DNA of 40,173 nt, from positions 1-40,173 of the forward strand of contig CAYJGK010000016.1 of NCBI GenBank assembly GCA_964370065.1. Direction: 5' to 3'. The translations under genes were made by a program, and so were the position numbers. This DNA is from CAMQRS01 sp964370065 (GTDB taxonomy: Bacteria > Bacillota_I > Bacilli_A > Erysipelotrichales > Erysipelotrichaceae). Below, in pieces: positions 8,243 through 16,568 of this stretch; within the stretch, counting starts at the first letter, position 1; every line of letters starts with the position of its first letter. Below the pieces are notes generated by a model. It had not been told where the DNA came from, searched no databases, and was given only the letters and a program-made list of their open reading frames with translations.

Positions 8243-10405
8243 CTATTTTTTAGTAATGGATGGATGTGTAGATGACAATTTGCGTATTCCATATTTTTTA
8301 TCAAATGCAATTTCTACTACTCCCTCACGAACCGCTATCACCACCCCATCTTTAAATACTGTATGCGTAACTAAGTCACCTTTTTTTAACTTAGTTTGAC
8401 TTCCCTTTGTATTCGTTAATGGTTTTTGAGCTGCAATACTAGCATCTCCTTTATTGTATTTGTACTCTAAACTTTGATAACTTGGCTTATTACTTACTAA
8501 TTCTATTACTTCATCATCTATTTCTTTAATGAAACGCGATGATGTTTTCATCTTTTGTAAGACAAAACTATATCCTTGTGAACTGGTAATATATAATTTT
8601 TTTTCAGCTCTTGTATACGCTACATAAGCCAAACGGCGCTCTTCTTCTAAAGCATGTTTTCCCCCTTCATTTACACTCTTCTCATTGGGGAATACCCCTT
8701 CGCTTAATTCATACACAAAGACCGTATCAAATTCTAATCCTTTCGCAGCATGAATACTCATCATTTGCACAAAGTCTTGTTTTTGTTCTTGTTCTTCACT
8801 AGTGTCTGTATATAAAGAAATCATTTGTAAGTATTCTTCTAACGTTGCATTTTCTTCGCTTTCAAAACGTTCTATATCTGCAACCAATTCATTTAAATTT
8901 TCTAAACGTTCGCTTTCTTGGTTATCTTCTAATAATTTATAATATCCACTCTCTTCCAACAATCCTTTTAATAAGATAGATATACTAAAGTCACTCACTT
9001 TAGCACGATAGGTTTCTACTAGAGTAATAAATTGATTGATTTTGTTTTGTGTAGCACCTTTCGCAATAGAAAATTGCTTTAACGTATCATAAAAATTCAA
9101 ACCATGCTGTGTGCTTAATTCTTCTAGATTAGCTATCGATTTTGGCCCGACTCCTCTTTTAGGCACATTGATTACGCGGCGTACCGCTAATTCAATGGCT
9201 TCATTATTTACTAATAATAAACGCAAATAAGAAATTGCATCTTTTATTTCCTGGCGTTCAAAGAATTTTACTCCACCGTAAATACGATATGGTATTTGGT
9301 AGTCTAAAAAGGCTTTTTCTAACCCTCTGGATAAATAGTTTGAGCGATATAAAATAGCTATTTTTTTATAAGCATTAGTCTGACTATATATTTGTTTGAT
9401 TTTTTTCGCAATCCATAAACTTTCATCTTGTTCATCACTTGCTGTATAGTGCGTAATTAAATCACTTCCGCTATTATTGGTGTATAAATCTTTATCAATA
9501 CGATACGTATTGTTTTTGATTAAACTATTTGCTCCTTGTAAGATGGCGGGCGTACTACGATAGTTTTCATTTAATACAATGCTTTTACTTTGTTTAAAGT
9601 CTTTTTCAAAGTTCATAATAATATCAACATCTGCTCCACGCCATGTATAAATCGTTTGATCAGGATCACCTACTACACATAACTTAGAGTCGTATTTTAC
9701 TAAATTTTTCACAATTTCATATTGAATCACATCGACATCTTGAAACTCGTCTACATGAATATAATCAAAACGATTTTGCCATTTTTCACGGACGTTTGGA
9801 TGTTCTTCAAATAATTTATAAACAAATAAAATTAGATCATCAAAATCTAATGCATACATTTCTTTTAATTTTTTTGTATATAAATCATATATTTGGGCTT
9901 TCATAACTTCTGTTGTATAAGTATTGGCTGTGGCAATGGCTTCTTCCACGCCAATGAATCCGCATTTTTTGTCTGATATATAACCTAGTGATTGATTTAA
10001 AGATATGTCTTTAATACTTACATCTAATTGTTTATATATTGTTTTTAATATTGTTTTTTGATCATCACTATCCAAAATGGTGTAACTTTGCGGATAGTGC
10101 AGATGGCGAATATCTTCTCTTAAAATTCGTACACATAAAGAGTGAATCGTGCTGACTTTCACACCTGTTTGATTGCCATCTAACAAACTAGTAATTCTTG
10201 TTTTCATCTCATTGGCAGCTTTATTGGTAAATGTAATAGCTAATATTCTATGCGCTAGTACACCTACTTCTTGTATCAAATAAGCAATACGAGTTGTCAC
10301 TACACGCGTCTTTCCACTTCCTGCACCAGCAACGATACGAATGTGAGAGTCAACACTTGTAACAGCTTCTAATTGTTTTGGATTTAATTGTGTTAATTGT
10401 TTCAT
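8243..10405 (-). CDS. pcrA: ATP-dependent DNA helicase PcrA/UvrD type
   Basis: Superfamily 1A 3'-5' helicase of nucleotide excision repair and replication-fork maintenance, 720 residues. Motifs in order: Q-motif LNPKQLEAV, Walker A GAGSGKT, Ia ITFTNKAANEMK, II DEFQDVD, III GDPDQTIYTWRGA, IV NYRS, V VQMMSIHAAKGLEFDTVFV, and VI EERRLAYVAYTRA. The C-terminal tail holds a Tudor-like segment (KKGDLVTHTVFKDGVV), which in PcrA contacts RNA polymerase. GAGGT precedes the ATG. It appears to be the first gene of the pcrA-ligA-camS-gatCAB transcript; an extended AT-rich -10 (TATAAT on the minus strand at 10426-10431) lies just upstream, without a clear -35. Confidence 0.97.
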   Translation of the reverse strand: MKQLTQLNPKQLEAVTSVDSHIRIVAGAGSGKTRVVTTRIAYLIQEVGVLAHRILAITFTNKAANEMKTRITSLLDGNQTGVKVSTIHSLCVRILREDIRHLHYPQSYTILDSDDQKTILKTIYKQLDVSIKDISLNQSLGYISDKKCGFIGVEEAIATANTYTTEVMKAQIYDLYTKKLKEMYALDFDDLILFVYKLFEEHPNVREKWQNRFDYIHVDEFQDVDVIQYEIVKNLVKYDSKLCVVGDPDQTIYTWRGADVDIIMNFEKDFKQSKSIVLNENYRSTPAILQGANSLIKNNTYRIDKDLYTNNSGSDLITHYTASDEQDESLWIAKKIKQIYSQTNAYKKIAILYRSNYLSRGLEKAFLDYQIPYRIYGGVKFFERQEIKDAISYLRLLLVNNEAIELAVRRVINVPKRGVGPKSIANLEELSTQHGLNFYDTLKQFSIAKGATQNKINQFITLVETYRAKVSDFSISILLKGLLEESGYYKLLEDNQESERLENLNELVADIERFESEENATLEEYLQMISLYTDTSEEQEQKQDFVQMMSIHAAKGLEFDTVFVYELSEGVFPNEKSVNEGGKHALEEERRLAYVAYTRAEKKLYITSSQGYSFVLQKMKTSSRFIKEIDDEVIELVSNKPSYQSLEYKYNKGDASIAAQKPLTNTKGSQTKLKKGDLVTHTVFKDGVVIAVREGVVEIAFDKKYGIRKLSSTHPSITKK

Positions 10406-10425
10406 ATGCTTTACCTCATTTGTAT

Positions 10426-10431
10426 ATTATA
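10426..10431 (-). promoter_or_regulatory. pcrA: Likely -10 box for the pcrA operon
   Basis: Minus-strand TATAAT, followed after a short gap by the pcrA ribosome binding site. No convincing -35 hexamer is present at 16-18 bases upstream, so this is a partial promoter call. The 139 bases between pcrA and the divergent LCP gene otherwise hold only the opposing promoter elements. Confidence 0.4.
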
Positions 10432-10544
10432 CTATAAATGTGCTTTATTTTTTCATGAAATCTTATAAATTTAAATGATGAATATTTTAAAAAACATGAT
10501 TTATAATGGAAAATATTATATAATGATTAGAAGAGGTGAATACA

Positions 10545-12119
10545 GTGAAAAGAAAACAAGTGAAAAAAAAGAAACGTGGTATTTCATTTGGAAATCTGCT
10601 CGATTTAGTGTTGATTTTAGCGTATGCTATTATGGCAACGGTTTTATTACTAAATATACATGGATATAGTACTTTGCTTACTTGGATTGCACTTGCTTGT
10701 ATCTTAATATTATTTATTATTTATTTATTATTATTAAAAGGGAAAACTGTTTTTATTCGATTTTTCAGAAAAATATTTATTATAGGAATTTGTGCTATCC
10801 AGATGTTTGTCAATTCTAAAATAGATAGCTTCGACCAATTATTTGATAGTCTAGGTTTCCAACCAAGCAGTGAAATCGTCATAACAGATATGACATTATA
10901 TTCTTTAGCTAGTCACGAATACTTTGATGCAGTTGTCACATCAACAGCTGATTTAAGTGGGAAGAAAGTGGCCATCCAATTAGGTAGTGATAAAGAAGCG
11001 AGCGTATATGTACAAGAACAAATCGATACCAATCATACAGCTATTGATTATGTTGAATACAGTGATTATCATTCTATGATGAATGATCTATACTATGGTT
11101 ATGTAGATGCCGCTATCATTAATCAAAATATGATAACTTCCTTATCAGATGATTTTGCCATCGATACTGACTTTATCCACTTACAAGACTTTCATTACGA
11201 AGTCGAATTAAGTGCTGATCATTTGGATAAAGATATCACAAAGGAAGTGTTTACTATTTTAATAAGTGGTTCTGATGAACCAGGTGATTTAAGTAAAACA
11301 GATATGAATATGTTATTAGTGATTGACCCAATCTCTCATCATATTAGTGCAATTAGCATTCCTCGTGATGCGTATATACCAAACCCTGCTTATGGTAACA
11401 CGAGTGATAAATTAACACACACTGGACAAAATGGTGCGAATAATACCTTGCTTGCATTAGAGCGTGCTTTTGATATTGAAATAGACTTTTATATAAAAGT
11501 ATCATTCACTTCAATTATTAATATTGTCGATACGCTTGGTGGCATTACTGTTGATGTGCCTATTACATTTTGCGAGCAAGATGAAAATAGAAGTTTCGCC
11601 CAAGAAGACATTATTTGTATAGAAGCTGGCACCCAAGTATTAGATGGGCGCAGTGCTCTTGCTTACACTAGACATCGTGATTCATATATTGATCAAGATT
11701 TAGGTAGAAATCAAGCACAAATAAATGTTATCAAAGGAATGTTATCAAACTTACTAACACCTGAGGGACTTACCACAAAAGTGGATGCCTTATTAAAAAT
11801 AATTCCAGAATACGTCTTAACCAATTTCTCTACTAATCAAATGAAAGTATTTATTAAATATCAACTAGATACTTTAGAGCCTTGGACAATTGATACCGTT
11901 ACTTTAAGTCATGGAATTCCTGATTTAAATTATACAGCTAGCACGCCTTATCAATTAGTGAGTGTCTACTACTTAGCAAATCAAGATGTGCAATTAGTAA
12001 ACGCTATTTATGAACTAACTAAACAAGACCACACATTTAGTGAATTCTCATTTGATATTAATGAATTATATAAAGATCATTCTTCATATGAAAATAATTA
12101 TGAAATGATTTTATACTAA
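10545..12119 (+). CDS. LCP-family cell-wall polymer ligase, Wzg/CpsA-type architecture (first copy)
   Basis: LytR-CpsA-Psr proteins transfer lipid-linked teichoic acid or capsule polymers to peptidoglycan. A basic N-terminus is followed by three membrane segments (about residues 15-95). Next comes an extracellular accessory domain (about 125-215), resembling a half solute-binding fold and matching the accessory region of streptococcal Wzg/CpsA. The LCP domain follows (about 225-470). LCP signatures: SIPRDAYIP, the D-K-L-T-H-T-G segment, YTRHRDS and DLGRNQAQ, which give the conserved arginines and acidic residues. I take the GTG at 10545 as start: an upstream in-frame GTG at 10536 is part of the ribosome binding site AGAGGTG. 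524 residues. Two TATAAT boxes lie upstream at 10502 and 10519. A tandem paralog follows. Confidence 0.9.
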   Translation: MKRKQVKKKKRGISFGNLLDLVLILAYAIMATVLLLNIHGYSTLLTWIALACILILFIIYLLLLKGKTVFIRFFRKIFIIGICAIQMFVNSKIDSFDQLFDSLGFQPSSEIVITDMTLYSLASHEYFDAVVTSTADLSGKKVAIQLGSDKEASVYVQEQIDTNHTAIDYVEYSDYHSMMNDLYYGYVDAAIINQNMITSLSDDFAIDTDFIHLQDFHYEVELSADHLDKDITKEVFTILISGSDEPGDLSKTDMNMLLVIDPISHHISAISIPRDAYIPNPAYGNTSDKLTHTGQNGANNTLLALERAFDIEIDFYIKVSFTSIINIVDTLGGITVDVPITFCEQDENRSFAQEDIICIEAGTQVLDGRSALAYTRHRDSYIDQDLGRNQAQINVIKGMLSNLLTPEGLTTKVDALLKIIPEYVLTNFSTNQMKVFIKYQLDTLEPWTIDTVTLSHGIPDLNYTASTPYQLVSVYYLANQDVQLVNAIYELTKQDHTFSEFSFDINELYKDHSSYENNYEMILY

Positions 12120-12144
12120 GGTATTGCAAGGCAATACCTTTTTT
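12118..12144 (+). terminator. Rho-independent terminator after first LCP gene
   Basis: AAGGTATTGC, loop AAG, GCAATACCTT, then TTTT. The stem begins inside the stop codon region. It separates the two LCP genes into independent transcripts, each with its own promoter. Confidence 0.88.
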
Positions 12145-12168
12145 ACGTATTTTTCACATAAACTAAAT

Positions 12169-12197
12169 TTGTGAATTTCTTATTATTATTATATAAT
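12169..12197 (+). promoter_or_regulatory. Sigma-A-type promoter for second LCP gene
   Basis: -35 TTGTGA at 12169-12174, a 17-base spacer, and a perfect -10 TATAAT at 12192-12197. The ribosome binding site AGAGGTGAG begins about seven bases after the -10, so the 5' leader would be only a few bases long. Confidence 0.7.
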
Positions 12198-12217
12198 AAA
12201 AAACAGAGGTGAGTTTT

Positions 12218-14146
12218 ATGAAAAAGAAAATTTCAATAGATCATATACTAGTATGTATCTATTTATTGATTACTATTTGGACAAACTACAGCATTTATAA
12301 TTTAAAATTAATACCTTTAAATTATCGCTTAGTTGCCATTGCTTTCTTGTCTATCTTATTCTTATTATGTTTAACTTTACATTTTAAAAAGTTTAATAAA
12401 CTAATTACGTATTTGCGAAGAGGGTTTATTATAGTAATGAGTATTGCATTAATCAGTGTGACTACACTTTATATTAATCGTACAAGTGAAGCAACTAAAA
12501 AGATTACACAAGTGCATGATACCAACACAATGGAAATCTTAGTGTTGACACATAAAGATTCAACATTGAGTGAAGTAGCTGATTTAGAAGGGGTTCAAGT
12601 AGGATACCAAGATGGTATTGATATCGAAAATGCTCAATTCGCTATGGACTCTATTAATGAAGATGTAAATGATGTGCAATATGTTTCGGGGAACAACTAT
12701 ATTGAATTAGCACAAAACTTATTAAATAACGAAATCGATGCATTGATTATTTCTGAACCTTACTTAAATAGTTTAGAAGATACTTTACCAGAGTTTTACC
12801 AGCAAACAAAAGAAATTTATTCGGTAGAAAAAGAAATTGAAGCTGTACAATCAGAAGATACTTCTAATATTGATCTGACAAAAGATGTATTTACTGTTCT
12901 ATTAAGTGCGAGTGACAATAAAGCAAGTACGACATCAAATAGTTTATCTGATGTGAATATGATCTTAATTGTGAATCCTGCAATTAACCATGTGGAAATT
13001 GTGTCCTTCCCAAGAGATTCTTTCATTCCTAACTTAGCATTAGGTGGAGCCAACGATAAATTAACTCATACAGGTGCTTATGGCATTGAAAACACAAAAG
13101 AATCCATTGAAAATGTAGTCGGATTTGATATCGACTTCTATGTGAAAGTGAATTTTTCAAGTGTAATTGAAATCGTAGATACTTTAGGTGGCGTCGATGT
13201 GGATGTACAATATGCATTTAGTGAACAAAATTCAGAACGTAGTTATGCCCCTGAGGATCTGATCACTTTACAAGCAGGATTACAAACACTAGATGGAGAA
13301 CAAGCATTAGCTTATTCTAGACACCGTAGTAGTGCAGGTGTAGGCGATATTGGTCGTACTAAAGCACAACAACAAATTATTGAGGCAATTATTACAAAAG
13401 CAGTTAGTATTGATGGAGCAACTAGAATACCTGAATTATTAAGCATTTTACCAAACTATATTACTACTAACATCAGTGAATCACAAATTAATGAATTTGT
13501 GAGTTATGAATTAGAAAAGTTACTTCCATGGACAACTGGTTCCAGCACGCTAGAAAATGGATATTCAGACAGTTTGGTGACAGCCAGCATGGGAAACACG
13601 TTATTAAGTTGCTATATATTAAATGAATATGATGTAATGAATTTATATAACTTATATTACTTATTTAAAAACCCTGCTACTTTTAACACTTTCCAATTTG
13701 ATATTTCTAACTTATCAATAGAGAGCGATTATCAAACAAATTACAACATCGTATATGCAGGTTCCGACTACTCTTCTTACCAAATAGGAGATGATTCATT
13801 AGTATCTCAAGAAAGTGATACAGAGGATATCCCTGAAGAAGAACCGGAAGAAATAACTTATTTTACAGTTACTTTTATGGATGTAAATGGAAATGTATTA
13901 TCCAGCTCAAGCATAGAAAGTGGAGCAAGTGCGAGCGCACCTGTGGCACCTACTATTGAAGGATATGAATTTATAGGATGGGATAGTGATTTCTCATCTG
14001 TGCAAGCCGACTTAACAATCCGCCCAATTTATCAAATTACCACAACCGACCCTACCCTTCCTCCGGAAGGTGGCGATGGTAATGGAGAAGATAATTCTAC
14101 AGGTGAGGGAGATCATTCTACTAACACCGGGGCAACCCAACCATAA
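12218..14146 (+). CDS. LCP-family ligase, Wzg-type, with C-terminal InlB-like repeat and low-complexity tail
   Basis: Paralog of the preceding gene with the same plan: three membrane segments (about 10-90), accessory domain (about 100-200, including SEVADLEGVQVGYQDG), then the LCP domain with SFPRDSFIP, YSRHRSS and DIGRTKAQQQ. It continues past the usual end. Residues about 546-607 form one Listeria-Bacteroides (InlB B-type) repeat, recognisable by YFTVTFMDVNGNVL and GYEFIGWDSDF. The last 35 residues are Pro/Gly/Asp/Asn/Thr-rich (PPEGGDGNGEDNSTGEGD). No LPXTG signal is present; the protein is held by its N-terminal membrane segments. Start ATG at 12218 follows AGAGGTGAG; the in-frame GTG at 12209 belongs to that site. 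642 residues. Confidence 0.9.
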   Translation: MKKKISIDHILVCIYLLITIWTNYSIYNLKLIPLNYRLVAIAFLSILFLLCLTLHFKKFNKLITYLRRGFIIVMSIALISVTTLYINRTSEATKKITQVHDTNTMEILVLTHKDSTLSEVADLEGVQVGYQDGIDIENAQFAMDSINEDVNDVQYVSGNNYIELAQNLLNNEIDALIISEPYLNSLEDTLPEFYQQTKEIYSVEKEIEAVQSEDTSNIDLTKDVFTVLLSASDNKASTTSNSLSDVNMILIVNPAINHVEIVSFPRDSFIPNLALGGANDKLTHTGAYGIENTKESIENVVGFDIDFYVKVNFSSVIEIVDTLGGVDVDVQYAFSEQNSERSYAPEDLITLQAGLQTLDGEQALAYSRHRSSAGVGDIGRTKAQQQIIEAIITKAVSIDGATRIPELLSILPNYITTNISESQINEFVSYELEKLLPWTTGSSTLENGYSDSLVTASMGNTLLSCYILNEYDVMNLYNLYYLFKNPATFNTFQFDISNLSIESDYQTNYNIVYAGSDYSSYQIGDDSLVSQESDTEDIPEEEPEEITYFTVTFMDVNGNVLSSSSIESGASASAPVAPTIEGYEFIGWDSDFSSVQADLTIRPIYQITTTDPTLPPEGGDGNGEDNSTGEGDHSTNTGATQP

Positions 14147-14152
14147 GATGAT

Positions 14153-14182
14153 AAAGGACATGTTCAATCATGTCCTTTTCTT
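14153..14182 (+). terminator. Rho-independent terminator after second LCP gene
   Basis: AAAGGACATG, six-base loop, CATGTCCTTT followed by a T-rich stretch (TTCTTG). Confidence 0.8.
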
Positions 14183-14210
14183 GTATACTATAGTAAAAGA
14201 GGTGACTACC

Positions 14211-14255
14211 ATGGCATATGATTTTAAGAAGCAAGAAAGAATACTACCACGCTAA
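14211..14255 (+). CDS. 14-codon ORF with strong ribosome binding site; possible gene remnant
   Basis: AAGAGGTGA stands at ideal distance from an ATG that reads MAYDFKKQERILPR and stops. MAYDFKK resembles the N-terminus common in GyrI-like small-molecule-binding proteins of Firmicutes, so this may be what remains of such a gene, but the downstream sequence shows no further resemblance in any frame. A second ORF in another frame (ATG at 14218, 45 codons, Tyr/Lys-rich, ending at 14355) overlaps it but has no well-placed ribosome binding site. The 190 bases between the LCP gene and the CpXC gene hold nothing else except two terminators. Confidence 0.3.
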   Translation: MAYDFKKQERILPR

Positions 14256-14310
14256 AGTATTATTCAACTACAGCAAGCTAGCAATTGAAAACTATTATTC
14301 GACATCCTAT

Positions 14311-14346
14311 AAAAAAATAAAAGCACGACATTGCTTTTATTTTTTT
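14311..14346. terminator. Bidirectional terminator between convergent genes
   Basis: AAAAAAATAAAAGCA, loop CGACAT, TGCTTTTATTTTTTT. The arms give T tracts on both strands, serving the small plus-strand ORF and the minus-strand CpXC gene, whose stop codon lies within it. Confidence 0.8.
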
Positions 14347-14813
14347 ATAGATTGAATCGCTATTCCAAACGATTGTTCATCACTACTAAACCAAACATAA
14401 TCATTTTCAATACTATCAACATACATGTTCAAATATCTGTGTTGTAAGCTTTGTTTCACTTGGTTTATTTTTTGTATATCTAAGTCATAATCGCTTATTA
14501 AAATTTCTTGAATAAGTGATTGTTCATTCTCTACAGAAGTTTGCATATAATGTTCATAATGACTTAACCGACCTAATTTTTGGGGATCAATTTGTAAAGT
14601 AATAAGTACTTTTTGCTTTGTATCAATATAGACAAAAGGAAAATAAAAGGGAATACAACTACCGCAATGCCTGCACTGACAAGTAAAATATTGGCGTTGC
14701 AATATACTTCTTTTTAATTGTTTTTCAATTTGCGCATGCACTACACTATCCCTTTGTATTGTCCAAGTTCGATTACAGCTATGACAAATGACTTCAAATA
14801 ATCTTTTTTGCAT
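14337..14813 (-). CDS. CpXC-domain zinc-ribbon-like protein
   Basis: 158 residues. Four cysteines in two CxxC pairs, CHSC near residue 10 and CRHC near residue 48, flank a helical insert and are followed by PFYFPFVYIDTKQKVLI. This matches the CpXC domain, a small metal-binding-type module of unknown function common in Firmicutes. The remainder is a helical region ending in VWFSSDEQSFGIAIQSI. The ATG at 14813 has no visible Shine-Dalgarno sequence and lies just after the pgi terminator hairpin, so expression may depend on read-through or on an unrecognised signal. The first methionine could also be incorrect. Confidence 0.75.
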   Translation of the reverse strand: MQKRLFEVICHSCNRTWTIQRDSVVHAQIEKQLKRSILQRQYFTCQCRHCGSCIPFYFPFVYIDTKQKVLITLQIDPQKLGRLSHYEHYMQTSVENEQSLIQEILISDYDLDIQKINQVKQSLQHRYLNMYVDSIENDYVWFSSDEQSFGIAIQSIKK

Positions 14814-14814
14814 C

Positions 14815-14844
14815 TTAGAAAAAAGGAATAGTGACCTATTCCTT
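14815..14844 (-). terminator. Rho-independent terminator after pgi
   Basis: Minus strand: AAGGAATAG, loop GTCA, CTATTCCTT, then TTTT. It lies between the pgi stop and the CpXC start. Confidence 0.8.
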
Positions 14845-14851
14845 CATTACA

Positions 14852-16126
14852 TTAATTTTTTCCTAATAATCTGAACATGTTTTTCTTATATACTTCTACA
14901 CCTGGTTGGTTAAATGGATTAATATCTAGCATATAACAAGTCATTGCACAAGCTCTGAAATAGAAATACACTAAGTAACCAAATGATTTAGCACTCATAT
15001 CTGGTACAGTAATCAATAAGTTAGGTACATTTCCTTCTTCTACATGTGCTTGTAAAGTTCCTTGCATCGCCATTTTATTAACCCAGTCAATTGATTTACC
15101 AGCTAAGTAGTTCATTCCATCTGCATCTTCTTCATCGCTTGGGAAAGTAAGATCTAATAATGGTTTTTCAAATGTTACAACACTTTCAAATAAGACTTTT
15201 TTACCATCTTGTACAAATTGTCCAACAGAATGTAAATCCGTTGAGAACGTGCCACTACATGGTAAAATACCTTTTTCATCTTTTCCTTCACTCTCACCAA
15301 ATAATTGCTTCCACCATTCTGCAAGCATCGTTGTGTTTAAATCATAAGATACAAACATTTCTGCATCTTTCCCTTGATTTTGAAGAATTCTTCTTGCTAC
15401 TGCATAGGCATATGCACTATTTTTAGTTAAATCTGGATCTGCAAAATCAGCGAATGCTTGTGCAACTCCATCCATTAACTCATCAATATCAATTCCTGCT
15501 ACAGCAATCGGTAATAACCCTACTGCTGTAATAACTGAAAATCTTCCTCCAATATCACTTGGAATGGAGAATGTCTCATATCCTTCTTTCAATGCAATAT
15601 CGTGAAGTGTTCCTTTTTCTTTATCAGTCGTCGCTAAAATACGTTGACTTGCTTCTTTTTTTCCATATTTTGCTTCCATAAATTGTTTTAATAAACGGAA
15701 CGCTAAAGCTGTTTCAGTTGTTGTACCTGATTTAGAAATAACATTTACACAAACAGACTTATCTTTAATGTACTCTAATACTTGTGCTACATAAGTAGAA
15801 GAGAATGTGTTTCCAAAGAAGATAATTTCTGGTTTTTTATTTGCATAGATTCCATTAATCATTTCAATGGCTGCTCTTGCTCCTAAGTAAGAACCTCCAA
15901 TTCCGCATACAATAAATACATCACAGTTTTCCCTTACAAATTGTGCAGATTGTTTAATTTGTGCAAATTCTGCTTTATCGTATTCATGACACCAATCGAC
16001 CCAACCTAGAAAATCATTTCCAGCTCCAGTTTTATTGATAAGTGCTTCATGTAAAGTATTTACTTGTTCTTGATAATTAGTAATCTCTTCCTTTAAAAAT
16101 GCATTTGAACTATCGAATTTAATCAT
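14852..16126 (-). CDS. pgi: Glucose-6-phosphate isomerase
   Basis: Interconverts glucose 6-phosphate and fructose 6-phosphate in glycolysis. At 424 residues it is in the short range typical of Firmicutes enzymes. Visible motifs are CGIGGSYLGARAAIEM, SKSGTTTETALAFR (sugar-phosphate binding SIS loop), IGGRFSVITAVGLLP (PGI signature 1 region) and the C-terminal NPFNQPGVEVYKKNMF, with the conserved Lys. The start is preceded by AGGAGGAG. It lies eight bases after the S1-domain gene, so the two are probably co-transcribed from the divergent promoter near 16520. Confidence 0.98.
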   Translation of the reverse strand: MIKFDSSNAFLKEEITNYQEQVNTLHEALINKTGAGNDFLGWVDWCHEYDKAEFAQIKQSAQFVRENCDVFIVCGIGGSYLGARAAIEMINGIYANKKPEIIFFGNTFSSTYVAQVLEYIKDKSVCVNVISKSGTTTETALAFRLLKQFMEAKYGKKEASQRILATTDKEKGTLHDIALKEGYETFSIPSDIGGRFSVITAVGLLPIAVAGIDIDELMDGVAQAFADFADPDLTKNSAYAYAVARRILQNQGKDAEMFVSYDLNTTMLAEWWKQLFGESEGKDEKGILPCSGTFSTDLHSVGQFVQDGKKVLFESVVTFEKPLLDLTFPSDEEDADGMNYLAGKSIDWVNKMAMQGTLQAHVEEGNVPNLLITVPDMSAKSFGYLVYFYFRACAMTCYMLDINPFNQPGVEVYKKNMFRLLGKN

Positions 16127-16134
16127 AACTCCTC

Positions 16135-16491
16135 CTATTTAGCTTTCGCTTCTTTTATCCATTTTTCCAAGTGTTTTTCAATCGTAGAAAAGCCTAATTC
16201 CATCTTTGGCAATTTGACACTACGATGGGTTTTACGCTTTTCTTTTGACAAATTACTTTGTAAAGCTTTCAATGATAATTTGTAGTGCGAACTATCTTGA
16301 TCATAATCAATGACTTTCACTTTTATCTTTTGATTCACTTTCACAAAATGATGAATATCTTTAATATAATCTCTAGATATTTCAGAGATATGAACTAATC
16401 CATACTGATTGTTTTCTAGTTTCACAAAAGCCCCGTATGGTTGCACTCCTGTAATTTCACCTTCTACAATCTCTCCATTTTGGTATATCAA
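16135..16491 (-). CDS. S1-domain RNA-binding protein (YugI / CvfD type)
   Basis: 118 residues with one S1 domain at the N-terminus: NGEIVEGEITGVQPYGAFV and YGLVHISEIS are the diagnostic strands. A basic linker and a C-terminal helix (TIEKHLEKWIKEAKAK) follow. This is the layout of general stress protein 13/YugI and the related CvfD, single-S1 proteins that associate with ribosomes and affect translation. Start: the GTG at 16500 forms part of the GGGGTG ribosome binding site, so the TTG at 16491 is the better start and gives the normal family N-terminus. Confidence 0.85.
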   Translation of the reverse strand: MIYQNGEIVEGEITGVQPYGAFVKLENNQYGLVHISEISRDYIKDIHHFVKVNQKIKVKVIDYDQDSSHYKLSLKALQSNLSKEKRKTHRSVKLPKMELGFSTIEKHLEKWIKEAKAK

Positions 16492-16516
16492 AAAAATCAC
16501 CCCACTTCTAGTGTAT

Positions 16517-16550
16517 ATTATAGCATAATATTAAAAGAGTATGCTATAAT
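16517..16550. promoter_or_regulatory. Divergent extended -10 promoters forming a perfect inverted repeat
   Basis: ATTATAGCATA (16517-16527) and TATGCTATAAT (16540-16550) are exact reverse complements separated by 12 bases. Each arm reads outward as an extended -10 (TGCTATAAT). The left arm would serve the S1-pgi genes on the minus strand, the right arm the Nfu gene on the plus strand. Neither has a good -35; each -35 region would overlap the other promoter's -10. Confidence 0.65.
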
Positions 16551-16568
16551 AATTAAGCGAGGTGGACT

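Noticed and set aside
10475..10669. Alternative plus-strand ORF across the first LCP gene start
   Set aside because: Out of frame with the LCP gene, lacks a ribosome binding site, and spans its promoter.
15160..15426. 88-codon plus-strand ORF inside pgi
   Set aside because: Antisense shadow of the conserved pgi reading frame.
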